A program made the position numbers and the translations under genes. The notes under the pieces are model-generated. The model made no database searches and was not told where the DNA came from. It saw nothing but the letters and a program-made list of their open reading frames with translations. Shown here one piece after another: positions 1 through 6,646 of a DNA stretch of 9,692 nt (its first letter is position 1; every line of letters starts with the position of its first letter). This stretch comes from Desulfobacterales bacterium (lineage in GTDB: Bacteria; Desulfobacterota; Desulfobacteria; Desulfobacterales; Desulfosalsimonadaceae): positions 1 to 9,692 of the forward strand of contig JAGYOT010000040.1 in the NCBI GenBank assembly GCA_018399455.1. Reading direction: 5' to 3'.

Positions 1-1103
1 CTTAGCCTGGACGCGACCCGGTCATATTCTTTCTGAACCGGCCCCATGTCACCAATTTTCTGACGGAGGCGGGCAATCTCGGTATCCACCCGCTCCACTG
101 CCGCATTTTTTTGATAAAGCAGACTTCCCCCGTAAAGCATGGCACTGACCACAAGAATGCCCGCCAGTCCGGTCATCAAGTAAAAGCCCATCCGGCTCGG
201 CTTTCTCTGCAACGCGTCCGGCAGCAGGTTGATGTCATTGGGGGCTCCTCCGAAAGCATTCGCGCCAAGCCCATAAGGCTCGATATACGAGGGCTCTCCG
301 AGATTGCTGCGGCTGATATCCATCGGCAGTGCCGAAACGCCGCTATCGGCAAGAAGTTGTTCAGAGAGCTCGGATAATTCAGGGAACGGATAATAACAGA
401 CGTCACATGGCCCATAGGTTTCGGTGATATCCTCGATTACCCGCTGAACTTGTTTTCTGTCCGCGGGCTCGGCGCTTCTTGTTCTTATTTTGGCAATATG
501 CTTAACCCGGCCTTTTTCGATAGCGCTGAATACCGAATAGCTGCCGGATGCAGAAAGAATGCAGAAAACACCCGTTTTAGGGGCCGAGCCGCTATGGTGC
601 ATAAAAGCAGCCAGTGCTGTGGATGCCAGCTCTATCCTTGAAAGGCTGGCAACCCGCTCTATACCGATATCCAGAAACGGTTCCAGAATCTTTTTTTTGA
701 CTACGACCAGCATGACCCTGATTTTTGCATTTTCCCTGTCCTCATCGACGACCTGGCAATCAAAGGATACTTCTTCAGGCAACACCGGGATATACTTGTC
801 CAGCTCATATTGCAGCGCCCCCTTCAGGTTTTCCTTAACCGCCCGGGGCAGCTCAACAAAGCGAAAAGTCGCCATGTCTTCCGGAAGGCCCAGAGATACC
901 GATGCATGGCGGATGCGATTGCTGCGGACCATATCCTTGAGCAGCTCATTGATAATTCCAACCGTTTCTTCAGCGCCGGAACCTTGCGGCAGAAGCCGAA
1001 ATTTAAGATCAAGGACTTTCATGCCAAACAGGGTTTCCTTCAATAAGGCCGCAGAGATACGGCCCGGCTCCAGTGAAACCCCGATACTTACCGGATTTAA
1101 CAT
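1..1103 (-). CDS. gspL: GspL-like T2SS inner-membrane platform protein (PilM-like plus PilN-like), 3' end cut by window edge
   Basis: Partial gene: 367 codons are visible with no stop before the left edge. GspL links the cytoplasmic ATPase GspE to the inner-membrane platform. Residues 1 to about 265 look like the actin-fold cytoplasmic domain, starting IGVSLEPGRISAALL, where the acidic residue expected in a nucleotide-binding phosphate-1 loop is missing. A PilN-type INLLP motif lies at residues 291-295, just before a single membrane helix at about 306-331. A charged, probably coiled-coil segment (about 333-367) then begins the periplasmic part. The ATG at 1103 has AAAGG 7 nt upstream, and the start lies 2 bp after the stop of the preceding glycosyltransferase, so translational coupling is likely. 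The frame is open for 33 more codons upstream, but the only other start codon there is TTG at 1109. Position within the gsp genes supports GspL; a PilM-PilN fusion protein is an equivalent description. Confidence 0.85.
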   Translation of the reverse strand, partial: MLNPVSIGVSLEPGRISAALLKETLFGMKVLDLKFRLLPQGSGAEETVGIINELLKDMVRSNRIRHASVSLGLPEDMATFRFVELPRAVKENLKGALQYELDKYIPVLPEEVSFDCQVVDEDRENAKIRVMLVVVKKKILEPFLDIGIERVASLSRIELASTALAAFMHHSGSAPKTGVFCILSASGSYSVFSAIEKGRVKHIAKIRTRSAEPADRKQVQRVIEDITETYGPCDVCYYPFPELSELSEQLLADSGVSALPMDISRSNLGEPSYIEPYGLGANAFGGAPNDINLLPDALQRKPSRMGFYLMTGLAGILVVSAMLYGGSLLYQKNAAVERVDTEIARLRQKIGDMGPVQKEYDRVASRL

Positions 1104-1105
1104 AT

Positions 1106-2281
1106 TCAAGCCTTTAAAGGGGATTTCGGCGGCGACAAGGATGTCCTTTGTGTCCCGGGAGTGCCCCCGTTGGATAGCTGTTGATAGAGCCTCAAAATCG
1201 TGTCAATCATCCGTTTATCGTTGAAATAACGCCGAACCCTGTGAGTGCCGGCTTCACCGTATTGTTCCCTGAGACAGGGATTGCCCAGCAATTCATTGAT
1301 GGAATGCGCGAGGGCTGCCGTATCCGCCGGCGGAACAATAATGCCGGTTGAATGATGCTCGTTCACGTAGGAAGTCCCGGTCGCAAGCTCCGTGCTTATC
1401 ACCGGTTTGCCGCAGGCCATGGCCTCCAGCTGCGCCAGTCCGAAGGCCTCGCTCCGTAATACGGAGGGAAGAACAAATATATCACACGCTTTTAAATAAG
1501 CATTGACCTGATGGTCGTCGCATTCGCCCAGAAAAAAGACCCGATGGCTCATCCCGAGATTTGCCGCCAGCCGCTTTAACTGAAACTCATAAGGACCGGA
1601 ACCGATCAGCAGCAGATTTCCCTCTGTTTTCCGCATGGCCCGCACAAGAACATCCAGGCCTTTGTAGTATCTAAACTTCCCGATAAACAGAACAATCTTG
1701 GGGCCATAACGGTTACGGATCCCGCATACGGCCTCATCACATTTGGATTGAAACCTTGCAATATTAATGCCCAACGGTACAACATGGCATTTATTTTGAT
1801 AGTCCTTTAAGCACCTTGAGGATTTTATATAATTCGGAGATGTTACAAGGATAGCATGGGTTTTGTCCAAAAAGCGCCGAAAAAAAGGGGTATAGAACCG
1901 GTTCAAAAACTGCTGCCGCACAATATCGCTGTGATACGTGGCGACAATTTTGGGAATCGAAAGCCGGGAGAACAGATAGGCCATATCCGCTGTCGGGTTT
2001 GGCAGATGGAAATGCAATATATCCGCATCGCGTCCGACCCGGCAAAGCAGTGAAGGCATGTTCATGTTAATGGGAGCTGAAGACACCCGAAACAACTGCG
2101 GTGCCTTGACCACCCGGATCCCCTCAATGTCTATCTCCTCGCATACCGGTTTGGTATTGGAAACCAGTACCGTCACCTTTACACCCCGCTGTTTAAGCCC
2201 GTTTGACAGAAGGTTGACGTGACGTTCGATTCCGCCCTGCGTCGGCGGGTAGTAGTCCTTGTAAATCTGTACGACCTTCAA
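1106..2281 (-). CDS. GT4-family glycosyltransferase (second of the pair)
   Basis: 391-residue retaining glycosyltransferase of GT-B fold, predicted to move a sugar from an NDP-sugar to a glycan or lipid-linked acceptor at the cytoplasmic face. The N-terminal domain opens MKVVQIYKDYYPPTQGGIERH, with the acceptor-side GGIE glycine loop at 16-19. The C-terminal domain has the donor-site pattern FRYYKGLDVLVRA (about 203-215), GSGP (227-230) and an E-x7-E motif (E278, E286) in EAFGLAQLE. It resembles rhamnosyl/mannosyl-type GT4 enzymes, but the sugar cannot be read from sequence. The start is TTG at 2281, inside a TTGA overlap with the previous gene's stop. An in-frame TGA six codons upstream and no ATG before residue 74 make this start nearly certain. 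The last 22 or so residues (from S370) are Ser/Pro/Thr-rich and look unlike the rest of the fold. No membrane helix is seen. Confidence 0.9.
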   Translation of the reverse strand: MKVVQIYKDYYPPTQGGIERHVNLLSNGLKQRGVKVTVLVSNTKPVCEEIDIEGIRVVKAPQLFRVSSAPINMNMPSLLCRVGRDADILHFHLPNPTADMAYLFSRLSIPKIVATYHSDIVRQQFLNRFYTPFFRRFLDKTHAILVTSPNYIKSSRCLKDYQNKCHVVPLGINIARFQSKCDEAVCGIRNRYGPKIVLFIGKFRYYKGLDVLVRAMRKTEGNLLLIGSGPYEFQLKRLAANLGMSHRVFFLGECDDHQVNAYLKACDIFVLPSVLRSEAFGLAQLEAMACGKPVISTELATGTSYVNEHHSTGIIVPPADTAALAHSINELLGNPCLREQYGEAGTHRVRRYFNDKRMIDTILRLYQQLSNGGTPGTQRTSLSPPKSPLKA

Positions 2282-3402
2282 TTCCCATAAACCCGTTCAA
2301 AAACATTTAACGTCTGCCTGGCGCAGGTCTGCCAGGAAAACCGGGCCACCCGGTTCAGCCCTTTCACCATGAGATCATCCCTGAGATCATCACGCAGCAG
2401 TAATTTCTGCATTGCCCCGGCAAGGTCGGAGACGCTTTCCGGATCGACCAGCAGGGCAGCATTTCCGGCAACTTCAGCCATTGCCGCCGAATTTGAGGTG
2501 ATCACCGGAACCCTGACAGACATTGCCTCAAGCACCGGCATCCCCAGACCTTCATAAAGGGAGGGGAACAAAAGACAAAAGGCGTTTTCGTAAAGATGCC
2601 TGAGCATCGGTCTGGAAACGTAGCCGGTTAATAGCACCCGATCCCTCACCCGGCTCCGCATCAATCCGGCCAGCCAGTCCCTGGCATGCCACCCCACATT
2701 TCCGGCAATGACCAGATCAAGATCGTTTTTTTCCGGCTCCAGTCTTTCAAAGGCCGTTAAAACGGAAAGCAGGTTTTTTCTGGGTTCAAGCGTGCCCACA
2801 AAAAGAAAATATTTTCGGGGCAGGGTCCTTAATACGCCCTTATCCCCGGAATCATTGCCCTGCGTTTCAAATTCCGGGACACCGGGATAAATCGCATGGA
2901 TCTTGCTGCCCGGCAACCGATAGAAAGACCGGATGTCCAGGGCTGTCGCCCTGGAGACAGCAATCACCGCATCGGCTTTTTCAATGGAGCGCTTCATGAG
3001 CAAACGCTCAACCAGCAGGTTCTCAGCGGCCATGGTTTCAGGGTAGCGCTGATGGACCAGGTCATGAACCGTGACCACTGTTTTAACGCGTTTCGGCATC
3101 AGCAAGGGCAGGTGATGCCGGGGGCCCCAGAACATATCCAGCCGGTATCGCCCTGCAAGACAGGAGCCGAAGGTCTGCATCCAGAAGGTGCTTAAAAATC
3201 TGGCGCCCATGTGTCCTTCCACCTTATGCCAGTTTCGGTTCGAAAACGAAAAGGGAATCGGTTTATTGGACATCAGGATATAAGTATTGGTTCGGTCCTG
3301 GTCCTGGATCGCCTCCAACAGGTGCATCAGATAATAGCCGATACCGGTTAAACGGTAACTCAGAGGTCGGGCGTCAACACCGATAACCATCTTCAGGCAC
3401 AC
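2278..3402 (-). CDS. GT4-family glycosyltransferase (first of the pair)
   Basis: 374-residue retaining GT-B glycosyltransferase resembling the mannosyltransferase-type GT4 enzymes of O-antigen and capsule clusters. It has a glycine loop TGIGYY at 19-24, an HDL motif at 113-115, the donor-domain signature FVGTLEPRKNL at 201-211, the GNVGW region at 234-238 and an E-x7-E pair (E284, E292) in EGLGMPVLE. All expected catalytic landmarks are present and the length is normal, so it should be active. The exact donor and acceptor are unknown. The start is a GTG at 3402; an ATG four codons later at 3390 gives MVIGVDARPLS and is an equally plausible start, and neither has a strong Shine-Dalgarno sequence. 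It begins 46 bp after gspK with no terminator-like hairpin between, so it is probably cotranscribed with the secretion genes. Its stop TGA overlaps the TTG start of the next glycosyltransferase. Confidence 0.9.
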   Translation of the reverse strand: MCLKMVIGVDARPLSYRLTGIGYYLMHLLEAIQDQDRTNTYILMSNKPIPFSFSNRNWHKVEGHMGARFLSTFWMQTFGSCLAGRYRLDMFWGPRHHLPLLMPKRVKTVVTVHDLVHQRYPETMAAENLLVERLLMKRSIEKADAVIAVSRATALDIRSFYRLPGSKIHAIYPGVPEFETQGNDSGDKGVLRTLPRKYFLFVGTLEPRKNLLSVLTAFERLEPEKNDLDLVIAGNVGWHARDWLAGLMRSRVRDRVLLTGYVSRPMLRHLYENAFCLLFPSLYEGLGMPVLEAMSVRVPVITSNSAAMAEVAGNAALLVDPESVSDLAGAMQKLLLRDDLRDDLMVKGLNRVARFSWQTCARQTLNVFERVYGN

Positions 3403-3448
3403 CCGCTGTTTTCTATATTATTTAACGCTCGCGCAGTTGGATTTCGCA

Positions 3449-4510
3449 TTATTCGTCCACAGCGTCTTTCCATTCCAGGATGCGGTAGGCCTTATCGCCC
3501 TTGCCGCCGATATAGACCAGCGCCTCAATCACCTCCCGGATATGATTTTGAGTATACCCCATAGCCCAAATCCGATAATATGGCAACGCCTCTGCCGTGC
3601 AATACCGGCGAAGAATGTCAAGCTGTCCGCCTTCAAGGAGCTGTCCCAATTCCGTGATGGCGTTAATGCGCCTGTCCCGCCGGTAGGAATCTATCACCTC
3701 AACTGTCTCCGGCTCAATATCCGGCAAAGAACGAAGCAGGCTCAGGGGAACCGCGTTTATGTTAAGCCTTTCGGAGCCGGCTCCGCCTCTGCCGGCTTTG
3801 CCGAAATTGGCAAGCAGCCCGCCAAACCCCGAAGATTGCGAGGCTTGTGTCTGCCCGGGGATCACCGTAACCCATTTTTCCAGTCCGCCGTAATAGATTT
3901 CCGGTGTTATTCCGCGCACCAGAAGAAGTTCCTCTTTTGACTGAAAATCACCGTCCCTGCATTCATAGGGCTCGGGCAGGGATTGGTAATAATCGTCTTC
4001 GGCCCCGTTGGCACGGTGCAGGCTGTTTTCGTCCCGCCAATCCAGAATCGAATCCACGATCGTGCGCTCCCGGTCCTCTTCAAGGCCAAAAGGACTCAAC
4101 AGAATATGCAGAAGGGCCTCGTTGGCCTGGTTAAGATTGATTTTGCCGCCCTCATTCCTGATGTGGACCTTGAGAAACCCCGTGTCCCCGAAAGGAATCG
4201 GACCGATTGTTGCGTTGGTGCGCCATTGCCCGCTTAATGCGGGGCTATGCTGTTTGGCGTCGCCGGCCCCGGCCGCTTTGCTTTCCGGGTTATTTGACTG
4301 AAGAAGGCTGTAAATCGCCTGATTGATCCCGCCTACGGCAATATAATAGGCCTGAGCGCTTTCCTTGCAATTGGCCGCCATTCGGACCTGGTTTCGCATG
4401 GTATAACTAAATTCCCCGGCAATAACGGTCATCAGGACAAGCACCCACAACACAATCAACAGGGCCATGCCGGCATTGTCTTGGATGAAGTGAGTCCGCA
4501 TATTCGCCAT
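3449..4510 (-). CDS. gspK: GspK, minor pseudopilin at the pseudopilus tip
   Basis: GspK is the largest minor pseudopilin and caps the pseudopilus with GspI and GspJ. From the ATG at 4510 the protein is 353 residues. A short leader ends in NAG, followed by the hydrophobic helix MALLIVLWVLVLMTVIA. As in other GspK proteins the mature N-terminus lacks the Glu+5 found in the other pseudopilins. Family landmarks follow: INLNQA (about 124-129), LDWRDEN then NGAEDDYYQSL (about 156-178), a glycine/serine-rich stretch (about 223-245) and LNINAVPLS (about 249-257) opening the second helical repeat. The start is uncertain. A TTG at 4525 (358 residues) and an ATG at 4501 are in frame, and none has a clear Shine-Dalgarno sequence. 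It follows gspJ by about 24 bp and is the last pseudopilin gene before the glycosyltransferases. Confidence 0.93.
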   Translation of the reverse strand: MANMRTHFIQDNAGMALLIVLWVLVLMTVIAGEFSYTMRNQVRMAANCKESAQAYYIAVGGINQAIYSLLQSNNPESKAAGAGDAKQHSPALSGQWRTNATIGPIPFGDTGFLKVHIRNEGGKINLNQANEALLHILLSPFGLEEDRERTIVDSILDWRDENSLHRANGAEDDYYQSLPEPYECRDGDFQSKEELLLVRGITPEIYYGGLEKWVTVIPGQTQASQSSGFGGLLANFGKAGRGGAGSERLNINAVPLSLLRSLPDIEPETVEVIDSYRRDRRINAITELGQLLEGGQLDILRRYCTAEALPYYRIWAMGYTQNHIREVIEALVYIGGKGDKAYRILEWKDAVDE

Positions 4511-4534
4511 TTCGGTCAAAAACAAATGAAATAC

Positions 4535-5194
4535 TTATTCAGGAGCCGATTCCCGGGTGGCCACAAAAATCTCAAGAGGGGCAACGTCTTTGTCTTTTTG
4601 AAGCACACACCGAACGGCCGCGGGAATCTGCACATCAGCTTCATCCGGGGACCAGCTCTCCGTCCAGTACCCCTGCCCCTCCTCACGGATATAATAGAAA
4701 AACTTCAATTTCCATATTTCAGTGAGATTATAGGTATTGCCGCCATCGGCCTCCGCACCGGAAGTCTTCGAAAAGTTTTCAAACAGGGTATTGTTTTCAT
4801 ACATCTTCAGTATATATCGGTTGCCTGCATCCTCAACCCAGTACCTGACGTATACATCGCCGTAAAAATTACCCGGCGCCACGGCATAACTCGAAATATA
4901 GGTCATGCTTGCGGGCCCCCCGCTGAAACCAAGCTTTCGCTCATCTGAGGTTTCAATAACGGCAGCCCGCATCGAGGCCAGCTGACGCCGCATCAGATCA
5001 AGTACCACCTGCTGGTGCTGACTGGCGTCAATATTCTTTTCCCCGGTCTCCCAGGCATTCACGCCGATCCTTAGTCCGCCGAAAATAAGCACCATGATAA
5101 CGCCGATCAGGGTAATGGAGATCAGCACTTCGATCAGGGTAAACCCTTGTCTGTTTTGAAACCGGCCGTCAATCATACGGTTTTCGCATTTCAT
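4535..5194 (-). CDS. gspJ: GspJ, minor pseudopilin
   Basis: 219-residue type II pseudopilin of the tip complex (GspH-I-J-K). A 17-residue positively charged leader ends RQG, followed by FTLIEVLISITLIGVIMVLIF, so prepilin peptidase should cut after Gly17 and leave Glu at mature +5. The remainder is a soluble, beta-rich periplasmic domain of usual GspJ size, with aromatic segments such as the FFYYIREE and GYWTESW regions near residues 165-180 that fit the family. Assignment as J rather than H or I rests on length, these segments and its place between gspI and gspK. The ATG at 5194 lies 5 bp after the gspI stop, with GGAG about 11 nt upstream inside gspI, so coupling to gspI is likely. Confidence 0.92.
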   Translation of the reverse strand: MKCENRMIDGRFQNRQGFTLIEVLISITLIGVIMVLIFGGLRIGVNAWETGEKNIDASQHQQVVLDLMRRQLASMRAAVIETSDERKLGFSGGPASMTYISSYAVAPGNFYGDVYVRYWVEDAGNRYILKMYENNTLFENFSKTSGAEADGGNTYNLTEIWKLKFFYYIREEGQGYWTESWSPDEADVQIPAAVRCVLQKDKDVAPLEIFVATRESAPE

Positions 5195-5199
5195 TTCCG

Positions 5200-5655
5200 T
5201 CAGCTCTCCGGGAGAACAAGTTTTAAAGAGTGGAGTTCAGTGCCTGTGCGGTGCCCTTTCTCCGACCAGCTCACCTTGACCGATATCGAGAGCCGTTCGA
5301 CATCCGTCTCCTGCCCGGCGGATAAGTCCTCGTTAAGCCTCATTATTTCAGCCTGCCAATGGTAACCGTCAGCAAACCTGCCGCTGTAGGAGCCGGGGCT
5401 GACTGCGGTTGCCATCAGTTCCTCCATTTTGGCACGCGCGTGAAATGTCGCATAAAGATGCTGATCAGACTTATGGCGGGACTTGATTCCGCCTGAAAAA
5501 ACCTGCAGGAGCACGACCATAACAATGGCCAGCACCATAAAGGCCACCAGGGTTTCAAGCAGGGTGAAACCCCGGACGCCTGTCAAAATCAAACCGGCCT
5601 GATCCCTATTGCGCCATTGGGCCCTCGGAATACGCGGTTTTAAAACGTGATGCAT
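5200..5655 (-). CDS. gspI: GspI, minor pseudopilin
   Basis: 151-residue minor pseudopilin that nucleates the GspI-J-K tip. The prepilin site is RG/FTLLETLVAFMVLAIVMVVL: cleavage after Gly29, Glu at mature +5. The segment RAKMEELMA after the helix matches the conserved GspI region that follows the N-terminal helix, and the small globular domain fits the family. The 29-residue leader is long for a pseudopilin. The only methionine upstream of the processing site is the ATG at 5655, 2 bp after the gspH stop, so I keep it, though a non-ATG start nearer the cleavage site (for example TTG at residue 24) cannot be excluded. It sits between gspH and gspJ in the standard order. Confidence 0.92.
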   Translation of the reverse strand: MHHVLKPRIPRAQWRNRDQAGLILTGVRGFTLLETLVAFMVLAIVMVVLLQVFSGGIKSRHKSDQHLYATFHARAKMEELMATAVSPGSYSGRFADGYHWQAEIMRLNEDLSAGQETDVERLSISVKVSWSEKGHRTGTELHSLKLVLPES

Positions 5656-5657
5656 CC

Positions 5658-6173
5658 TTAATCCACTCTGGACAAGCGGGTTGTTCCCGTTATAAAATCA
5701 ACACTTACCAGGTACTGCTTCCGGGATTCCCCTGAGAAGAGAACCTTCCCGCCCGTGCTCCGGCCGGACGGAAAAAACCGGATCTGAAAATACTCCCTCA
5801 CGTTTTTGGGCTGCAGGGTCCCGGAGTGATCGATCGTGATACCGTCCGGAAAATTAAACGTATCCAGGATCCTGTGCTGTTTTCCGCCACCGTCCAATGC
5901 ATCCGCAAAAGGGCTCTCTGTAAAGTGCTGTTTTTGACTGGCCTGCACAATGAGCAGTTGATGCTGCCTGAGATCAAAATGGGCAATAATATATTTTTTT
6001 TTTGAAATGGCCAGATTCCTGGCATACCGACACCTGGTGAGGACGTGTTTTGCCGCAGATATCGTATTCAGGCTTTCAAGAGGTTTGGCAAAACGCGGAA
6101 ACACCCAGGCCGAAGCAAGAGATACAATGATCAGCACCAGCAACAATTCAATCAGAGTGAACCCGTTTTTCAT
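5658..6173 (-). CDS. gspH: GspH, minor pseudopilin
   Basis: 171-residue minor pseudopilin thought to join the GspI-J-K tip to the GspG shaft. The leader is only four residues (MKNG), followed by FTLIELLLVLIIVSLASAWVF, with Glu at mature +5. The region RCRYARNLAISKKKYIIAHFD (about 48-67) fits the GspH/FimT pattern, and the C-terminal part is beta-rich (FFPSGRSTGGKVLF, about 133-146). The ATG start overlaps the gspG stop as ATGA, so translation is coupled to gspG. The gene contains an uninterrupted run of ten A residues on the coding strand (plus-strand T run 5994-6003) across codons 57-60, which could provoke polymerase slippage. Confidence 0.9.
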   Translation of the reverse strand: MKNGFTLIELLLVLIIVSLASAWVFPRFAKPLESLNTISAAKHVLTRCRYARNLAISKKKYIIAHFDLRQHQLLIVQASQKQHFTESPFADALDGGGKQHRILDTFNFPDGITIDHSGTLQPKNVREYFQIRFFPSGRSTGGKVLFSGESRKQYLVSVDFITGTTRLSRVD

Positions 6174-6601
6174 GAATAGCCGGGGTTTTTCCAGTTCACG
6201 ATATCGGCATTTTCTCCCTCACCTCCGGATCGGCCGTCCGCTCCATAGGAAATAATTTCGAAGTCGCTGTTCTGGCTTGGATACCGATAAATATAGGGGT
6301 TGCCCCAGGGGTCCGGAGGGACTTCCTTGGGAAGATAGGGGCCGTCCCAGTTTTTTGCCCCTGCGGGCGGTTTCCGAAGGGCTTCAAGCCCCTGGGCTTC
6401 GGTAGGGAACGTGCCGACGTCCAGCCGATAGGTTTCAAGGGCGGTCTCAAACATTGATATCTGAGCCCTGGCAGCCTGTTGCTTTGATTTTCCGATCTTG
6501 CCAAACATTCGCGGTCCCACCAGCGCCGCCAGCAGCCCCAGAATAATCATCACAATCAATAACTCAATCAGTGTAAAGCCCCTGCTGTTCTTCATGCTCA
6601 T
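6170..6601 (-). CDS. gspG: GspG, major pseudopilin
   Basis: 143-residue major subunit of the pseudopilus shaft. Leader MSMKNSRG is followed by FTLIELLIVMIILGLLAALVGPRMFGKIGKSK: cleavage after Gly8, Glu at mature +5. The globular part shows the full GspG signature: ALETYRLDVGTFPT (about 54-67), QGLEAL (70-75), the tryptophan and proline-rich stretch WDGPYLPKEVPPDPWGNPY (85-103), and the calcium-site loop SYGADGRSGGEGENADI (118-134). This is among the most recognisable proteins of the system. The ATG at 6601 has AGAGG 5 nt upstream in a long purine tract; a second ATG at 6595 is possible. It is preceded by one of the widest gaps in the gsp run (36 bp) and the strongest ribosome-binding sequence in the window, fitting the excess of GspG needed over the other subunits. 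Confidence 0.97.
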   Translation of the reverse strand: MSMKNSRGFTLIELLIVMIILGLLAALVGPRMFGKIGKSKQQAARAQISMFETALETYRLDVGTFPTEAQGLEALRKPPAGAKNWDGPYLPKEVPPDPWGNPYIYRYPSQNSDFEIISYGADGRSGGEGENADIVNWKNPGYS

Positions 6602-6606
6602 GGATT

Positions 6607-6611
6607 CCTCT
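6607..6611 (-). promoter_or_regulatory. Ribosome-binding site of gspG
   Basis: On the minus strand AGAGG lies 5 nt before the ATG at 6601. It follows two perfect tandem copies of AAGGAAAT (plus-strand ATTTCCTT at 6614-6621 and 6622-6629), giving three consecutive purine-rich tracts that resemble Shine-Dalgarno sequences. No other gene in the window has as strong a signal. Confidence 0.75.
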
Positions 6612-6630
6612 TTATTTCCTTATTTCCTTT

Positions 6631-6646
6631 GGATTGCTTAAAATCC
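6631..6646 (-). other. Small hairpin across the gspF stop codon
   Basis: The minus strand reads GGATTTTAAGCAATCC: 5-bp arms GGATT/AATCC around a 6-nt loop that holds the gspF TAA stop. It stands directly upstream of the gspG ribosome-binding tracts. No T run follows, so it is not a standard terminator; an mRNA-processing or stabilising element is possible but unproven, and the stem is short. Confidence 0.35.

Noticed and set aside
691..699. A-AAA-AAG slippery heptamer in gspL (codons 136-138), as used for frameshifting in E. coli dnaX.
   Set aside because: The same heptamer also occurs in gspE at codons 289-291, as expected for Lys-Lys pairs. I see no evident stimulatory hairpin, and the -1 frame does not encode a recognisable product.
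1111..1120. Perfect 10-bp palindrome CCTTTAAAGG before gspL.
   Set aside because: It contains the AAAGG ribosome-binding site and is too short to distinguish from chance; no separate role is claimed.
559..1224. Plus-strand open frame of 221 codons.
   Set aside because: Low-complexity Ser/Arg-rich translation lying antisense to gspL and the end of the glycosyltransferase, which have clear family motifs; a shadow frame.
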